Shown piece after piece: positions 20,918-28,193 of a stretch of DNA of 35,640 nucleotides. Origin of the DNA: a virus. Made by a program: the position numbers and the translations under genes. Location of the stretch: IMG/VR virus record IMGVR_UViG_3300044535_002285, positions 1 through 35,640 of that record; one strand, given 5' to 3'. The notes below the pieces were generated by a model. That model was not told the DNA's origin. It worked only from the letters and a program-made list of their open reading frames with translations, and ran no database searches. The stretch's first letter is position 1. Each line of letters begins with the position of its first letter.

Positions 20918-20943
20918 TTTAGATAAACTATTATTATTGTTTG

Positions 20944-21021
20944 ATGATTATAGGGATTTTTTATATATTAGCAGTGTTAGTAATTGGTGTTATAGGGAAA
21001 CGCAAAAAAATATTCAAATGA
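20944..21021 (+). CDS. Transmembrane microprotein (25 aa), coupled to the HAD gene
   Basis: ATG 20944 to TGA 21019-21021. The peptide starts MIIGIFYILAVLVIGVIGK and ends in a basic tail KRKKIFK, a textbook single-helix membrane microprotein. The stop overlaps the ATG of the HAD phosphatase gene (ATGA at 21018), so it may also work as a leader that couples translation. The composition and exact overlap support it, but at 25 codons chance cannot be excluded. Confidence 0.5.
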   Translation: MIIGIFYILAVLVIGVIGKRKKIFK

Positions 21022-21620
21022 AAGTTTTATTCTTAGATAATGATGGTGTAATCTGTCTCTCCAATAACTGGGGTGGACGAACAAAAAAATGGGCAAAATA
21101 CCGATCAGCAAATCCTGAATCTTCCTCAAACATAAAGGAGGCTCCTGTTGAATATCGTTTTGATGATTTTGATAATAAGGCAATTAAGGTCTTAAATGAG
21201 ATCATCGAAGAAACAGGTTGTGAGATCGTTGTAAGTTCTGATTGGAAATTACATGCAACACTTGAAGAACTTGGTGATTACTACGAAAGTCAGGGGATCA
21301 TCAAACGACCAATCGCTTTAACACCGAACATTCAGAATTGTACTGCTCATAGTGATTTATTTATTTGGTCACCACGATGGGAGTTAGAACAAACACGAAC
21401 CATTGAGATTCAACAATACTTACATGATCATCCTGAGGTTACCCATTGGGTTTCAGTTGATGATTTAAATATGGGTAAGAATGGTGAACCTTGGAAAGAT
21501 GCTTGGGCAATAACTAATTTTGTTCTAACACCGAAATCAAGTGAGGGAATCAAACAATGTGGAATTAAGGAAAAGGTTATCAAATTTTTAACAAATGAAG
21601 AACATAAGACAAATATTTAA
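21018..21620 (+). CDS. HAD-superfamily phosphatase of the RNA-repair (HAD_SAK) type
   Basis: ATG 21018 gives a 200-residue protein starting MKVLFLDNDGVI, which carries the HAD DxD catalytic motif (Asp7, Asp9). CEIVVSSDWK supplies the second motif (Ser/Thr) and WVSVDDLN the acidic third motif. This layout matches the HAD domains found in 'Swiss army knife' RNA-repair proteins and resembles the phosphatase half of T4 Pnkp. Expected activity: removal of phosphate from nucleic-acid ends or nucleotides. The in-frame start at 20937 is rejected because it would run through the microprotein region. Confidence 0.82.
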   Translation: MKVLFLDNDGVICLSNNWGGRTKKWAKYRSANPESSSNIKEAPVEYRFDDFDNKAIKVLNEIIEETGCEIVVSSDWKLHATLEELGDYYESQGIIKRPIALTPNIQNCTAHSDLFIWSPRWELEQTRTIEIQQYLHDHPEVTHWVSVDDLNMGKNGEPWKDAWAITNFVLTPKSSEGIKQCGIKEKVIKFLTNEEHKTNI

Positions 21621-21636
21621 GACTAATACCCATTTG

Positions 21637-21906
21637 ATGGATCATCCTGAGGTTCAGGAATTGATCGACTATTGTGTTGAGTTGGAGGGTCAAGTAGTTG
21701 AAAAAAAAATCGATGATACTTATAGTAAAGAAGAGATTTATCTTCAGATGCTAAAAGACATCTATGATAGTTGTGATAAAACTTTAACTGATGATCAGCT
21801 GTCAGAAAGGTTCAAGGAAACCCCAAGAGTGGATTTCAAGCAGGCTGTAATAAATCTAAAAAAATATATGGGAGCCGTATCACAAATGTACGGGTTTATG
21901 TTATGA
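21637..21906 (+). CDS. Helical protein of unknown function (89 aa)
   Basis: I favour ATG 21637 (MDHPEVQELIDYCVELEGQV) because the earlier in-frame ATG at 21595 overlaps the HAD gene by 26 nt. The protein is helical and acidic, with a predicted coiled coil near residues 5-25. Overlaps the next gene by 4 nt. Confidence 0.7.
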   Translation: MDHPEVQELIDYCVELEGQVVEKKIDDTYSKEEIYLQMLKDIYDSCDKTLTDDQLSERFKETPRVDFKQAVINLKKYMGAVSQMYGFML

Positions 21907-22220
21907 GTGAAAATGAAAAACAAAAAGTTAAATTGGTAATGGTTGACGAAAGACCATATATTGTGTCCTTAGACAAAGTAGAAATCGGAGATAAAGTTAT
22001 TGTAACAGTTGGTGGACAATACCCATCCATTGTGGAATGTGAAAACGAAACTGTTTTAAATTTATTAACAGGATCCAAACTGTCCTTGACTCAAGCAAGT
22101 AAAATATTCATGGAACCTGAGTACATTAAATTCCAACCAGAACAAATTGAAAAGATAATTGAGAATGGAGGAATCTTAGAGGTTCAAATCGAGGATGGTG
22201 TATATAAGTTTAGTCTATGA
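21903..22220 (+). CDS. Protein of unknown function (105 aa)
   Basis: Begins MSENEKQKVKLVMVDERPYI and contains VEIGDKVIVTVGGQYPSIVEC, an SH3-like beta pattern, followed by helices (EPEYIKFQPEQIEKIIENGG). No catalytic motif. ATGA overlap upstream, one-base overlap with the microprotein downstream. Confidence 0.75.
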   Translation: MSENEKQKVKLVMVDERPYIVSLDKVEIGDKVIVTVGGQYPSIVECENETVLNLLTGSKLSLTQASKIFMEPEYIKFQPEQIEKIIENGGILEVQIEDGVYKFSL

Positions 22221-22327
22221 TGAGTATTATAGAAACATATGTTCACATTTCAGGATTGTCTTTAACAATAGTTATCTTGAGTGGTTACTTGATTTATAGA
22301 TATTTTAAAAAGAAAAACAAAAAATAA
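22220..22327 (+). CDS. Transmembrane microprotein (35 aa)
   Basis: ATG 22220 to TAA 22325-22327. Starts MSIIETYVHISGLSLTIVIL with one membrane helix and a strongly basic tail YFKKKNKK. It shares one base with the stop of the gene before and one with the ATG of the gene after (TAATG), a perfect fit to the operon. Confidence 0.6.
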   Translation: MSIIETYVHISGLSLTIVILSGYLIYRYFKKKNKK

Positions 22328-22959
22328 TGGCTTATATAGAACACAATTTTTTCCCCCTCAAAGTTTGGGTCCGAAATGAATACATGTACCAACATCAAAA
22401 AGGTCAAGGTGAGTTGACACCAGGTGTAATCATATCTGTTAGGTGTATGCCAGGTCAAGCGGCACTATTTCAAGTGTTGTTAGAGAATGGTGTATTAAGA
22501 GATAAACTCCCAAGTCACGCACTATTACACGAACCTGAAATCCCTAAAGATGATCTACCATTCCATTATCTACAGATTTGGAATTGTTTCTCATATAACT
22601 TTACCCTAATACATTTATCTTATTTGTATGACACAAGAGTTGAGGTGTATATGAAAGATCACAAGTTTTACTCAGGTAGTTATTACGCGACGATAAATTG
22701 GGGATCTAATGATATCAATACAGATATATCATTGGCGGAAGATCCATTAGAACACAAAAGTCATCATATAATACTTTTGGATAATGGACAAATTGCATTA
22801 CAACCAAACAACAGAATAAAATGGTCGGAACCAAGTTTTGTTACAAAACCGTTCCCTGAAAGACCTGATTATTTGGTAAACAAAGATTATTATAATTGCG
22901 AAGGATTTGACAAGTGGCACACTGAAGATAGTGAAAGAATGTTTTACGATAACGAGTAA
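22327..22959 (+). CDS. Protein of unknown function (210 aa)
   Basis: Begins MAYIEHNFFPLKVWVRNEYM. It is rich in aromatic residues and His, and predominantly beta, with no signal peptide or membrane segment. I do not recognise the family. The well-defined globular pattern suggests a conserved phage protein. Confidence 0.8.
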   Translation: MAYIEHNFFPLKVWVRNEYMYQHQKGQGELTPGVIISVRCMPGQAALFQVLLENGVLRDKLPSHALLHEPEIPKDDLPFHYLQIWNCFSYNFTLIHLSYLYDTRVEVYMKDHKFYSGSYYATINWGSNDINTDISLAEDPLEHKSHHIILLDNGQIALQPNNRIKWSEPSFVTKPFPERPDYLVNKDYYNCEGFDKWHTEDSERMFYDNE

Positions 22960-23009
22960 CAACTTCTTTCTCTGCGGCATAACAGCCATAATACACAAAT
23001 TCATTTTTT

Positions 23010-23231
23010 ATGAAAACTTTAGATTTACATGGAGTTAAACACGCAGATGTATCCAAATTGATGGATCAATTTATTTGGGAACAGATGAATAAAAAGTCGA
23101 GGGAAGTTGAGATCATCACAGGTATTAGTCAAGCGATGAAACAAGTAGTAATAAAGAACCTCAAAGATTATGACTTCATCTATAACGAAGCGTGGAACAA
23201 TCCTGGAAAGTTTATAGTTAGTTTAGTTTAA
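23010..23231 (+). CDS. Smr-domain protein (small MutS-related)
   Basis: The 73-residue protein is little more than one Smr domain: LDLHGVKH (residues 4-11), then VEIITGISQAMKQVV and the final beta strand KFIVSLV. Smr domains are nucleases or nucleic-acid-binding modules; bacterial MutS2 and SmrB act on DNA or on mRNA at collided ribosomes. The second motif reads ITGIS rather than the usual HGxG, so activity is uncertain. It lies in the window's RNA-repair-rich part. Confidence 0.85.
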   Translation: MKTLDLHGVKHADVSKLMDQFIWEQMNKKSREVEIITGISQAMKQVVIKNLKDYDFIYNEAWNNPGKFIVSLV

Positions 23232-23247
23232 TGAAAAAAAAGTGTGA

Positions 23248-23278
23248 TCCCCCGGTTGAATAAGTCGGGGGTTTTTTG
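23248..23278 (+). terminator. Rho-independent terminator
   Basis: CCCCCG/CGGGGG stem with an 11-nt loop and six T, 17 nt after the Smr gene. Confidence 0.9.
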
Positions 23279-23290
23279 TATACTTACTTT

Positions 23291-25048
23291 ATGTTAGAAG
23301 TAGAAGGTAAAACATTTCATAAGTTTGTTGAGATAAAGAACTATAGAACTAGTTTATATCTTAATTATTGCGATATAAATCAAAAAGATAGGCATGTCTT
23401 AGGTTTGTATGTTGAAACAAAACAAAAAGGCAAGTTCTTTTCTGATAGTCAGTTTTATACTGAAGATGCTTTTGTTAAACATTTTGGGAATCCATTTGCT
23501 TCAGTTCACTTTGATAGACAAAGATTATTCATAGAAGAGGGTGACGATAAAATATCGATTAAGTTTCAATATCACATAAAAAATAGACAAGTAGGTGGTA
23601 GGTACTTCACAGAAAGAAAGGTCACACAGTACCTCACCTTTAACTTCAAAAAGAAAATGTTTTATTCTGGAACATTCTCAACCAAAAAGAAAAAAGTTAT
23701 TGGTAGAAGTATGAAAGTGAATCCAACATACTTCGCTATAGAAACTTTTTTAAGAAACATTAGAATTGAAAATAGTGTTGCTGTGGACCAGTATCTTTAT
23801 TTTTTCTTGGAAAAGATTTGGGATAGAATGGGAATTGAAAATCCACAAAACTTTCAGTGGGATTGTATGAGATCATTTTATAGTTTAACTTACTATTTGG
23901 TTAATGGTATTAAAATTCCAAACAATTGGAGAAAATTCACAGGCACATTCTTTTCTAAAAAAGAATTGAAGAAGTTTGATATGAACTTGGTTGATACCGC
24001 AATGGATAAACTAAAACTCAAAGGATCCAAAGTTAAACAGATTTTTAATGAAATGGAATGGATTGATTTTGATAGATTGTATATGGTTTATAACATTTTA
24101 GGTATAGACAGGTTTAATAAAATTGAAAACAAGGTATTTGACCCATACTATGGTGATGAAACAATGCCAATGGAAATGAATCAAATGGGTGGGTCTTTTG
24201 AATGTTTTTATTCAGATAAAGAACAATTTAATCAATATTTCTTGGGTAGAACATTAGTTCCTTTGACTCCAAAAGAAAAAGATAGAATTTTAGATTTGAT
24301 GCCATATTTTGACCATTATAAATGGAGAACTTTAATTGACCATTTAGAGATGAAAAAAGATTTAATGAATCTTGGTGAAGATGTTAAATTTAAATTCACA
24401 AACATTAGTAGTTTTAATTTAGAACACGAGGAGTTTAGTCGTCTTTTACAATCATATAGAAAAGGTGAGGTTGAACGATTCTATGGTGATGTAGATAGTT
24501 TAGAAACACCAATCGTACATGAAGGTGAAACATATTATCCTGTTCTTTTTCGTAAAACTGCGGACTACGAAAAAGAATCACAACACCAACGAAATTGTGT
24601 TCGTGGATATTCAGAAAGACCGGACTGTTTAATCTTCTCAATTCGTAAAGGATCAACCGATGGGGATGAAAGAATTACCGTTGAATACCAATACAGAAAA
24701 AATGAGATATTGAATGTCCAAGAGAGAGCGAAGTTTAATGCAATGCCTTCGGATGAGTTTTCACAAGTTGCTAGAATCCAACTTGCTAACATCAACCTTA
24801 TGTATAAACTTGGGACCTTGAAGTTACCAAAGTTGATTAAAAAATACCGTAGTGGTAAAGTTATTGAACAACAGGCAACATTTGATGAAATGAGTGTAAG
24901 TGAGAAAAGATATGAATCAAGAATTATAAATATGACACCACAATGGGACACATACACACCTGAATTACAAAATTGGCAAAATGAAATATTAGATCTAGAA
25001 CGAGTACCTGTTAGAGATTATGATGATTGGCTTGATGAATTACCATAA
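23291..25048 (+). CDS. PcfJ-like protein
   Basis: ATG 23291 is preferred over a start at 23276 that lies inside the terminator. The 585-residue protein has a large N-terminal region with no recognised domain. About residues 405-515 match the PcfJ-like core: LFRKTADYEKESQHQRNCV, then GYSERPDCLIFSIRKG, ITVEYQYRK and VQERAKFNAMP. PcfJ-like proteins occur on conjugative elements and phages; their biochemical role is unknown. A TATACTTA element 4 nt upstream of the ATG may be its promoter. Confidence 0.85.
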   Translation: MLEVEGKTFHKFVEIKNYRTSLYLNYCDINQKDRHVLGLYVETKQKGKFFSDSQFYTEDAFVKHFGNPFASVHFDRQRLFIEEGDDKISIKFQYHIKNRQVGGRYFTERKVTQYLTFNFKKKMFYSGTFSTKKKKVIGRSMKVNPTYFAIETFLRNIRIENSVAVDQYLYFFLEKIWDRMGIENPQNFQWDCMRSFYSLTYYLVNGIKIPNNWRKFTGTFFSKKELKKFDMNLVDTAMDKLKLKGSKVKQIFNEMEWIDFDRLYMVYNILGIDRFNKIENKVFDPYYGDETMPMEMNQMGGSFECFYSDKEQFNQYFLGRTLVPLTPKEKDRILDLMPYFDHYKWRTLIDHLEMKKDLMNLGEDVKFKFTNISSFNLEHEEFSRLLQSYRKGEVERFYGDVDSLETPIVHEGETYYPVLFRKTADYEKESQHQRNCVRGYSERPDCLIFSIRKGSTDGDERITVEYQYRKNEILNVQERAKFNAMPSDEFSQVARIQLANINLMYKLGTLKLPKLIKKYRSGKVIEQQATFDEMSVSEKRYESRIINMTPQWDTYTPELQNWQNEILDLERVPVRDYDDWLDELP

Positions 25049-25054
25049 AATTAT

Positions 25055-25062
25055 TATATTTG
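25055..25062 (+). promoter_or_regulatory. Bacteroidota -7 element TATATTTG
   Basis: TATATTTG ends 4 nt before ATG 25067. A TTG at 25032-25034 lies 20 nt upstream, the right spacing for a -33 element. Confidence 0.7.
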
Positions 25063-25066
25063 TAAA

Positions 25067-25345
25067 ATGGAAGACAAGGAATATGAGTTGATAAACAAAA
25101 TGGTAGTAAAAATTGACGAGGCAAGAACCTATAACAGAATTTCAGGTTTACTTACTGTTATTTGGTTATTTGAATTTTTTTATACATTTTTTTGGACTCA
25201 AAAGTTTGATTATATGTATTGGACTATTTGGGGTGTGAGTGTGGTTGGATGGATTCACATGGATAGAAAGTATAAAGTTGTTATGGAAGAATACCAAGAA
25301 ATAAAAAAAGAATATGAAACAAGATTTGAAGATGAGAACAATTAA
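25067..25345 (+). CDS. Two-helix membrane protein (92 aa)
   Basis: A charged N-terminal helix, then two transmembrane helices rich in aromatic residues (ISGLLTVIWLFEFFYTFFW and DYMYWTIWGVSVVGWIH), then a long charged coiled-coil-like tail. Function unknown. It overlaps the lipoprotein gene that follows. Confidence 0.75.
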   Translation: MEDKEYELINKMVVKIDEARTYNRISGLLTVIWLFEFFYTFFWTQKFDYMYWTIWGVSVVGWIHMDRKYKVVMEEYQEIKKEYETRFEDENN

Positions 25346-25577
25346 AATTTTACTATTAACCCTTTTGTTATTTTCCTGTACGGAAAAAAAATACAAGTAT
25401 GAAATCAAAGGAAAAGTTTATGTACCAACATCGGGACTTAACCCAATGCATGATGCAATTTGGTATACAGACACAATAAGTTTTGATGGAGATACGATAT
25501 ACTACTTTAACAGTGACGGATCAGAAGTTAGAATCTATCCGCCTTACATTTTAATTGATCATACATTAGATAAATGA
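25332..25577 (+). CDS. Small lipoprotein (81 aa)
   Basis: ATG 25332 (MRTIKILLLTLLLFSC) gives a compact lipoprotein signal with lipobox LFSC and lipidated Cys16; an earlier in-frame ATG at 25314 adds six residues. The mature part is beta-rich with aromatic and Asp residues. It is likely placed on the host envelope. Superinfection exclusion or envelope modification is possible; no family is recognised. Confidence 0.75.
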   Translation: MRTIKILLLTLLLFSCTEKKYKYEIKGKVYVPTSGLNPMHDAIWYTDTISFDGDTIYYFNSDGSEVRIYPPYILIDHTLDK

Positions 25578-26155
25578 AAACATATAAACAACTACCGATC
25601 CCAGAAGACTCTGCATGGAGTAGAAATACTTTATACGGTAAACTACATTGGAGAATAAGATATTTTCTTGAGGGTGTAAAAAACATCGTCAGATGGATAC
25701 CAACTTTGTATCACGACAGAGATTGGGATGGTAACTACATTTTAAAAATCTTACAGAAGAAAATCGAGTTTCAAAGAAAAGAATTAGTCAACGCCAATAG
25801 ACATGTGGATGTTGATAGAGATAATCGTTACATGACTTTAGCTCTTAACTTACTTGAAAGAGTTAGAGAAGAACACTATTCATTAGAGTGTATGGATTAT
25901 TGGCATGATACCATAAGTTTTGAGGATGTACCGGATAATAAAAATTTAAAATCTATTGAGATTGAAACAAGTGTTGAAAGATTTGACGAGTACCTTAACA
26001 AATACCCATCTTCAGTTCGTGCTATTATTAAAGAACACGGTTTTATTGAAGATAAAAAAACTTTATGTTTAAGAGTATCTTATTATAATCATAATAAAGC
26101 AAATAAACTTCTCTTCCGAGTTTTAGAGGAAAAACTAGCTCAGTGGTGGGATTAA
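25574..26155 (+). CDS. Phage protein of unknown function (193 aa)
   Basis: Begins MKTYKQLPIPEDSAWSRNTL and contains WIPTLYHDRDWDGNYILKIL followed by a long helix with RKELVNANRHVD and a second helix. This W...DRDWD...L.K.E pattern recurs in hypothetical proteins of many large phages. No catalytic residues are evident. ATGA overlap with the lipoprotein gene. Confidence 0.75.
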   Translation: MKTYKQLPIPEDSAWSRNTLYGKLHWRIRYFLEGVKNIVRWIPTLYHDRDWDGNYILKILQKKIEFQRKELVNANRHVDVDRDNRYMTLALNLLERVREEHYSLECMDYWHDTISFEDVPDNKNLKSIEIETSVERFDEYLNKYPSSVRAIIKEHGFIEDKKTLCLRVSYYNHNKANKLLFRVLEEKLAQWWD

Positions 26156-26168
26156 AAAAAAACAGAAT

Positions 26169-26348
26169 ATGCAAGACAAAAGAATTATTCACGGTCAATT
26201 GATGAATGAACATCGTATATTGGCTAATGAAATAGCTGATATTAAAGCTAACAGTTACGAACTTAACGAAGAAGAAAAAAGAAAAGTTGCCGAACTACAA
26301 AGACGACAATTTACTATCATGAAACAATTAGAAAATCTTTTAAGATAA
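26169..26348 (+). CDS. Coiled-coil miniprotein (59 aa)
   Basis: ATG 26169 to TAA 26346-26348. The product (MQDKRIIHGQLMNEHRILAN, then NEEEKRKVAELQRRQF) is a charged helix over nearly its whole length. It lies 1 nt before the dehydratase gene and fits the gap exactly. Function unknown. Confidence 0.65.
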   Translation: MQDKRIIHGQLMNEHRILANEIADIKANSYELNEEEKRKVAELQRRQFTIMKQLENLLR

Positions 26349-26349
26349 T

Positions 26350-27276
26350 ATGAAGGTTGTTGTTACGGGAGGTGCGGGTTTTATTGGTTCGGCGTTTATA
26401 AACCATTTATTAGATAACTTTGAATGTAATGTTCTTTGTGTTGATAAACTAACATATGCTGGTCGTAGAGAGAATATTAAACATAATGTTTCATTCTTAC
26501 AAAAAGATATATGTGATGTAACCTCAGAGGATTTAGGTGAGTTTGATTACATAGTTCACTTTGCCGCAGAATCACATGTAGACAATTCAATCAGCAATGG
26601 GTTACCATTTGTAAGAACAAATGTGGAAGGAACATTCAACCTAATTGAGATCTCAAGGAAGAACAAGAACTTAAAAAAGTTCATTCATATATCCACAGAT
26701 GAGGTCTACGGTGACATGGATGAGCATTTTTCTATTAACCATATAGCGAAAGAAGAAGATGATCTTAAACCAAGTTCATATTATTCAGCAACAAAAGCAG
26801 CTTCTGATATGTTAGTCTTATCGGCAAACAGAACTTACGGATTACCTTACTTGATTACAAGGACCTGTAATAATTTTGGTGAACATCAATTTGAAGAAAA
26901 GTTTTTACCAACAATTGCAAGATCAATCAAAGAAGACAAACCAATTCCAGTATATGGTGATGGAAAACAAGTCAGAGAGTGGATGTATGTGTATGATAAT
27001 GTAAAAGTCATCTGTGATTTAATGTTTGATGATACTGTGGTTAATCAAGTGATGAATATTGGAACAGGATTTAGAATAAAAAACTTAGACATCATTAATA
27101 AAATTGCTTCTATTTTGGATAAAGATGTCCAAATAAAACACATTGAAGATAGATTGGGTCATGATAGAAAGTACGGCCTATTTTCAAAAAAAATGATGTC
27201 GTTTTATCAAAACAAAGAAGAAACTACTAACTTTAAAAACCTTTACGATTATTTAGAAAAACAATATGGAAAATAG
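26350..27276 (+). CDS. dTDP-glucose 4,6-dehydratase-like SDR enzyme
   Basis: Extended short-chain dehydrogenase with NAD-binding GGAGFIGS (7-14), HFAAESHVDNSI (70-81), STDEVYG (115-121), the catalytic YSATK (Tyr145, Lys149), TRTCNNFGEHQF and REWMYVYDN. The Thr-Asp-Glu triad is diagnostic of RmlB-type 4,6-dehydratases, which turn dTDP-glucose into the 4-keto-6-deoxy sugar. The 308-residue length is slightly short for the family (about 320-360). No other RmlACD gene is nearby, so it may feed a host pathway that alters surface sugars, or act on another nucleotide sugar. Confidence 0.92.
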   Translation: MKVVVTGGAGFIGSAFINHLLDNFECNVLCVDKLTYAGRRENIKHNVSFLQKDICDVTSEDLGEFDYIVHFAAESHVDNSISNGLPFVRTNVEGTFNLIEISRKNKNLKKFIHISTDEVYGDMDEHFSINHIAKEEDDLKPSSYYSATKAASDMLVLSANRTYGLPYLITRTCNNFGEHQFEEKFLPTIARSIKEDKPIPVYGDGKQVREWMYVYDNVKVICDLMFDDTVVNQVMNIGTGFRIKNLDIINKIASILDKDVQIKHIEDRLGHDRKYGLFSKKMMSFYQNKEETTNFKNLYDYLEKQYGK

Positions 27277-27508
27277 AAGTAGACATTACGGAGACATTAT
27301 CCCATGGATCGAAAAAGTTATCGAATCCTGTGAAACAAGAGATCAAACATTTAGTGCTCAAAAGTTAGTATTCAATTTTGAAAAACAACTTAAAAGACAA
27401 TCAATTGAAAGATTTTGGAGAGATGATTATTATAATATCATTAATCCTTTAGAAGAAAAATTGTCTAAAAAAAGAGAGCAATTATGGAAAAAACAAATGG
27501 AATTATGA
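27266..27508 (+). CDS. Helical protein of unknown function (80 aa)
   Basis: Begins MENRSRHYGDIIPWIEKVIE and is helical and charged with a basic tail KKREQLWKKQMEL. Overlaps the dehydratase gene by 11 nt. No recognised motif. Confidence 0.7.
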   Translation: MENRSRHYGDIIPWIEKVIESCETRDQTFSAQKLVFNFEKQLKRQSIERFWRDDYYNIINPLEEKLSKKREQLWKKQMEL

Positions 27509-27750
27509 CAGGATATTTAATACAAACATTAGGTGAGTGGATGGTCAAGTATGGTGATGATGAAAAGGTATATCCATTATGTGAGAAATCAAAAAAATGG
27601 TTACTTAAAGAAAGTACCCAAAAATTTTTAAAAGAAGATCTTGAAGTTGTATTTGATTTTGTCGTTAAGGGTGAATATTGTGAAACCAAAGAACAAATGA
27701 TTAAAAATTACTTCGCAAAAATTAAACGAGTAGAACACCACAGTCTATAA
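27505..27750 (+). CDS. Protein of unknown function (81 aa)
   Basis: ATG 27505 gives an ATGA overlap with the preceding stop; an earlier in-frame ATG at 27484 adds seven residues and cannot be excluded. Begins MTGYLIQTLGEWMVKYGDDE. Soluble, alpha/beta, with no motif recognised. Shares one base with the next start (TAATG). Confidence 0.7.
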   Translation: MTGYLIQTLGEWMVKYGDDEKVYPLCEKSKKWLLKESTQKFLKEDLEVVFDFVVKGEYCETKEQMIKNYFAKIKRVEHHSL

Positions 27751-28193
27751 TGAGAGATTTAACAAACTTCAGAATCATCAGATTCGAATACCCATTTCCA
27801 ACTGAAGAACTTACGGTAAGAATTTGGGACAAGATGAATGAAACTGAAACAAAATGGGCAATCCAATTGACCTTGAAAGGAATTAATGATACAGGTGATT
27901 CACCTATGGGATCTTGGGATATATTTTTCTTGGATGATAAGTTACAAGAAAAAATTGAAGAGGTGTTGAAAAAATATGATGTTCCATATAAAACAGATGA
28001 TCACGGAAATAAATTACTTGATGATCTTGAATACTTCTCAAAAGAATTTTTAGAAAAACTAGATTCATACTTAGGTGAGAATTTGACTATTGATGATATT
28101 TTGGATAGAATTTTAGAGGTAGGTTATGAAAACATAACTGTGTTTGAAAAATACTATTTAGGAAACAACATTGAGATAAGAGAGAAAAAATGA
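27750..28193 (+). CDS. Acidic protein of unknown function (147 aa)
   Basis: Begins MRDLTNFRIIRFEYPFPTEE, with a beta-rich first half (IWDKMNETETKWAIQLTLKG) and an acidic helical second half. No motif recognised. Overlaps the repeat-protein gene by 4 nt. Confidence 0.75.
   Translation: MRDLTNFRIIRFEYPFPTEELTVRIWDKMNETETKWAIQLTLKGINDTGDSPMGSWDIFFLDDKLQEKIEEVLKKYDVPYKTDDHGNKLLDDLEYFSKEFLEKLDSYLGENLTIDDILDRILEVGYENITVFEKYYLGNNIEIREKK

Noticed and set aside
23276-23290. Upstream start for the PcfJ-like gene
   Set aside because: It lies in the tail of the terminator and before the TATACTTA promoter-like element, so ATG 23291 is favoured.
24565-24957. 130-codon minus-strand frame opposite the PcfJ-like gene
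   Set aside because: Antisense shadow with improbable composition (Ser, Leu, Ile, Cys-rich) and no promoter; the plus-strand frame has the recognisable domain.
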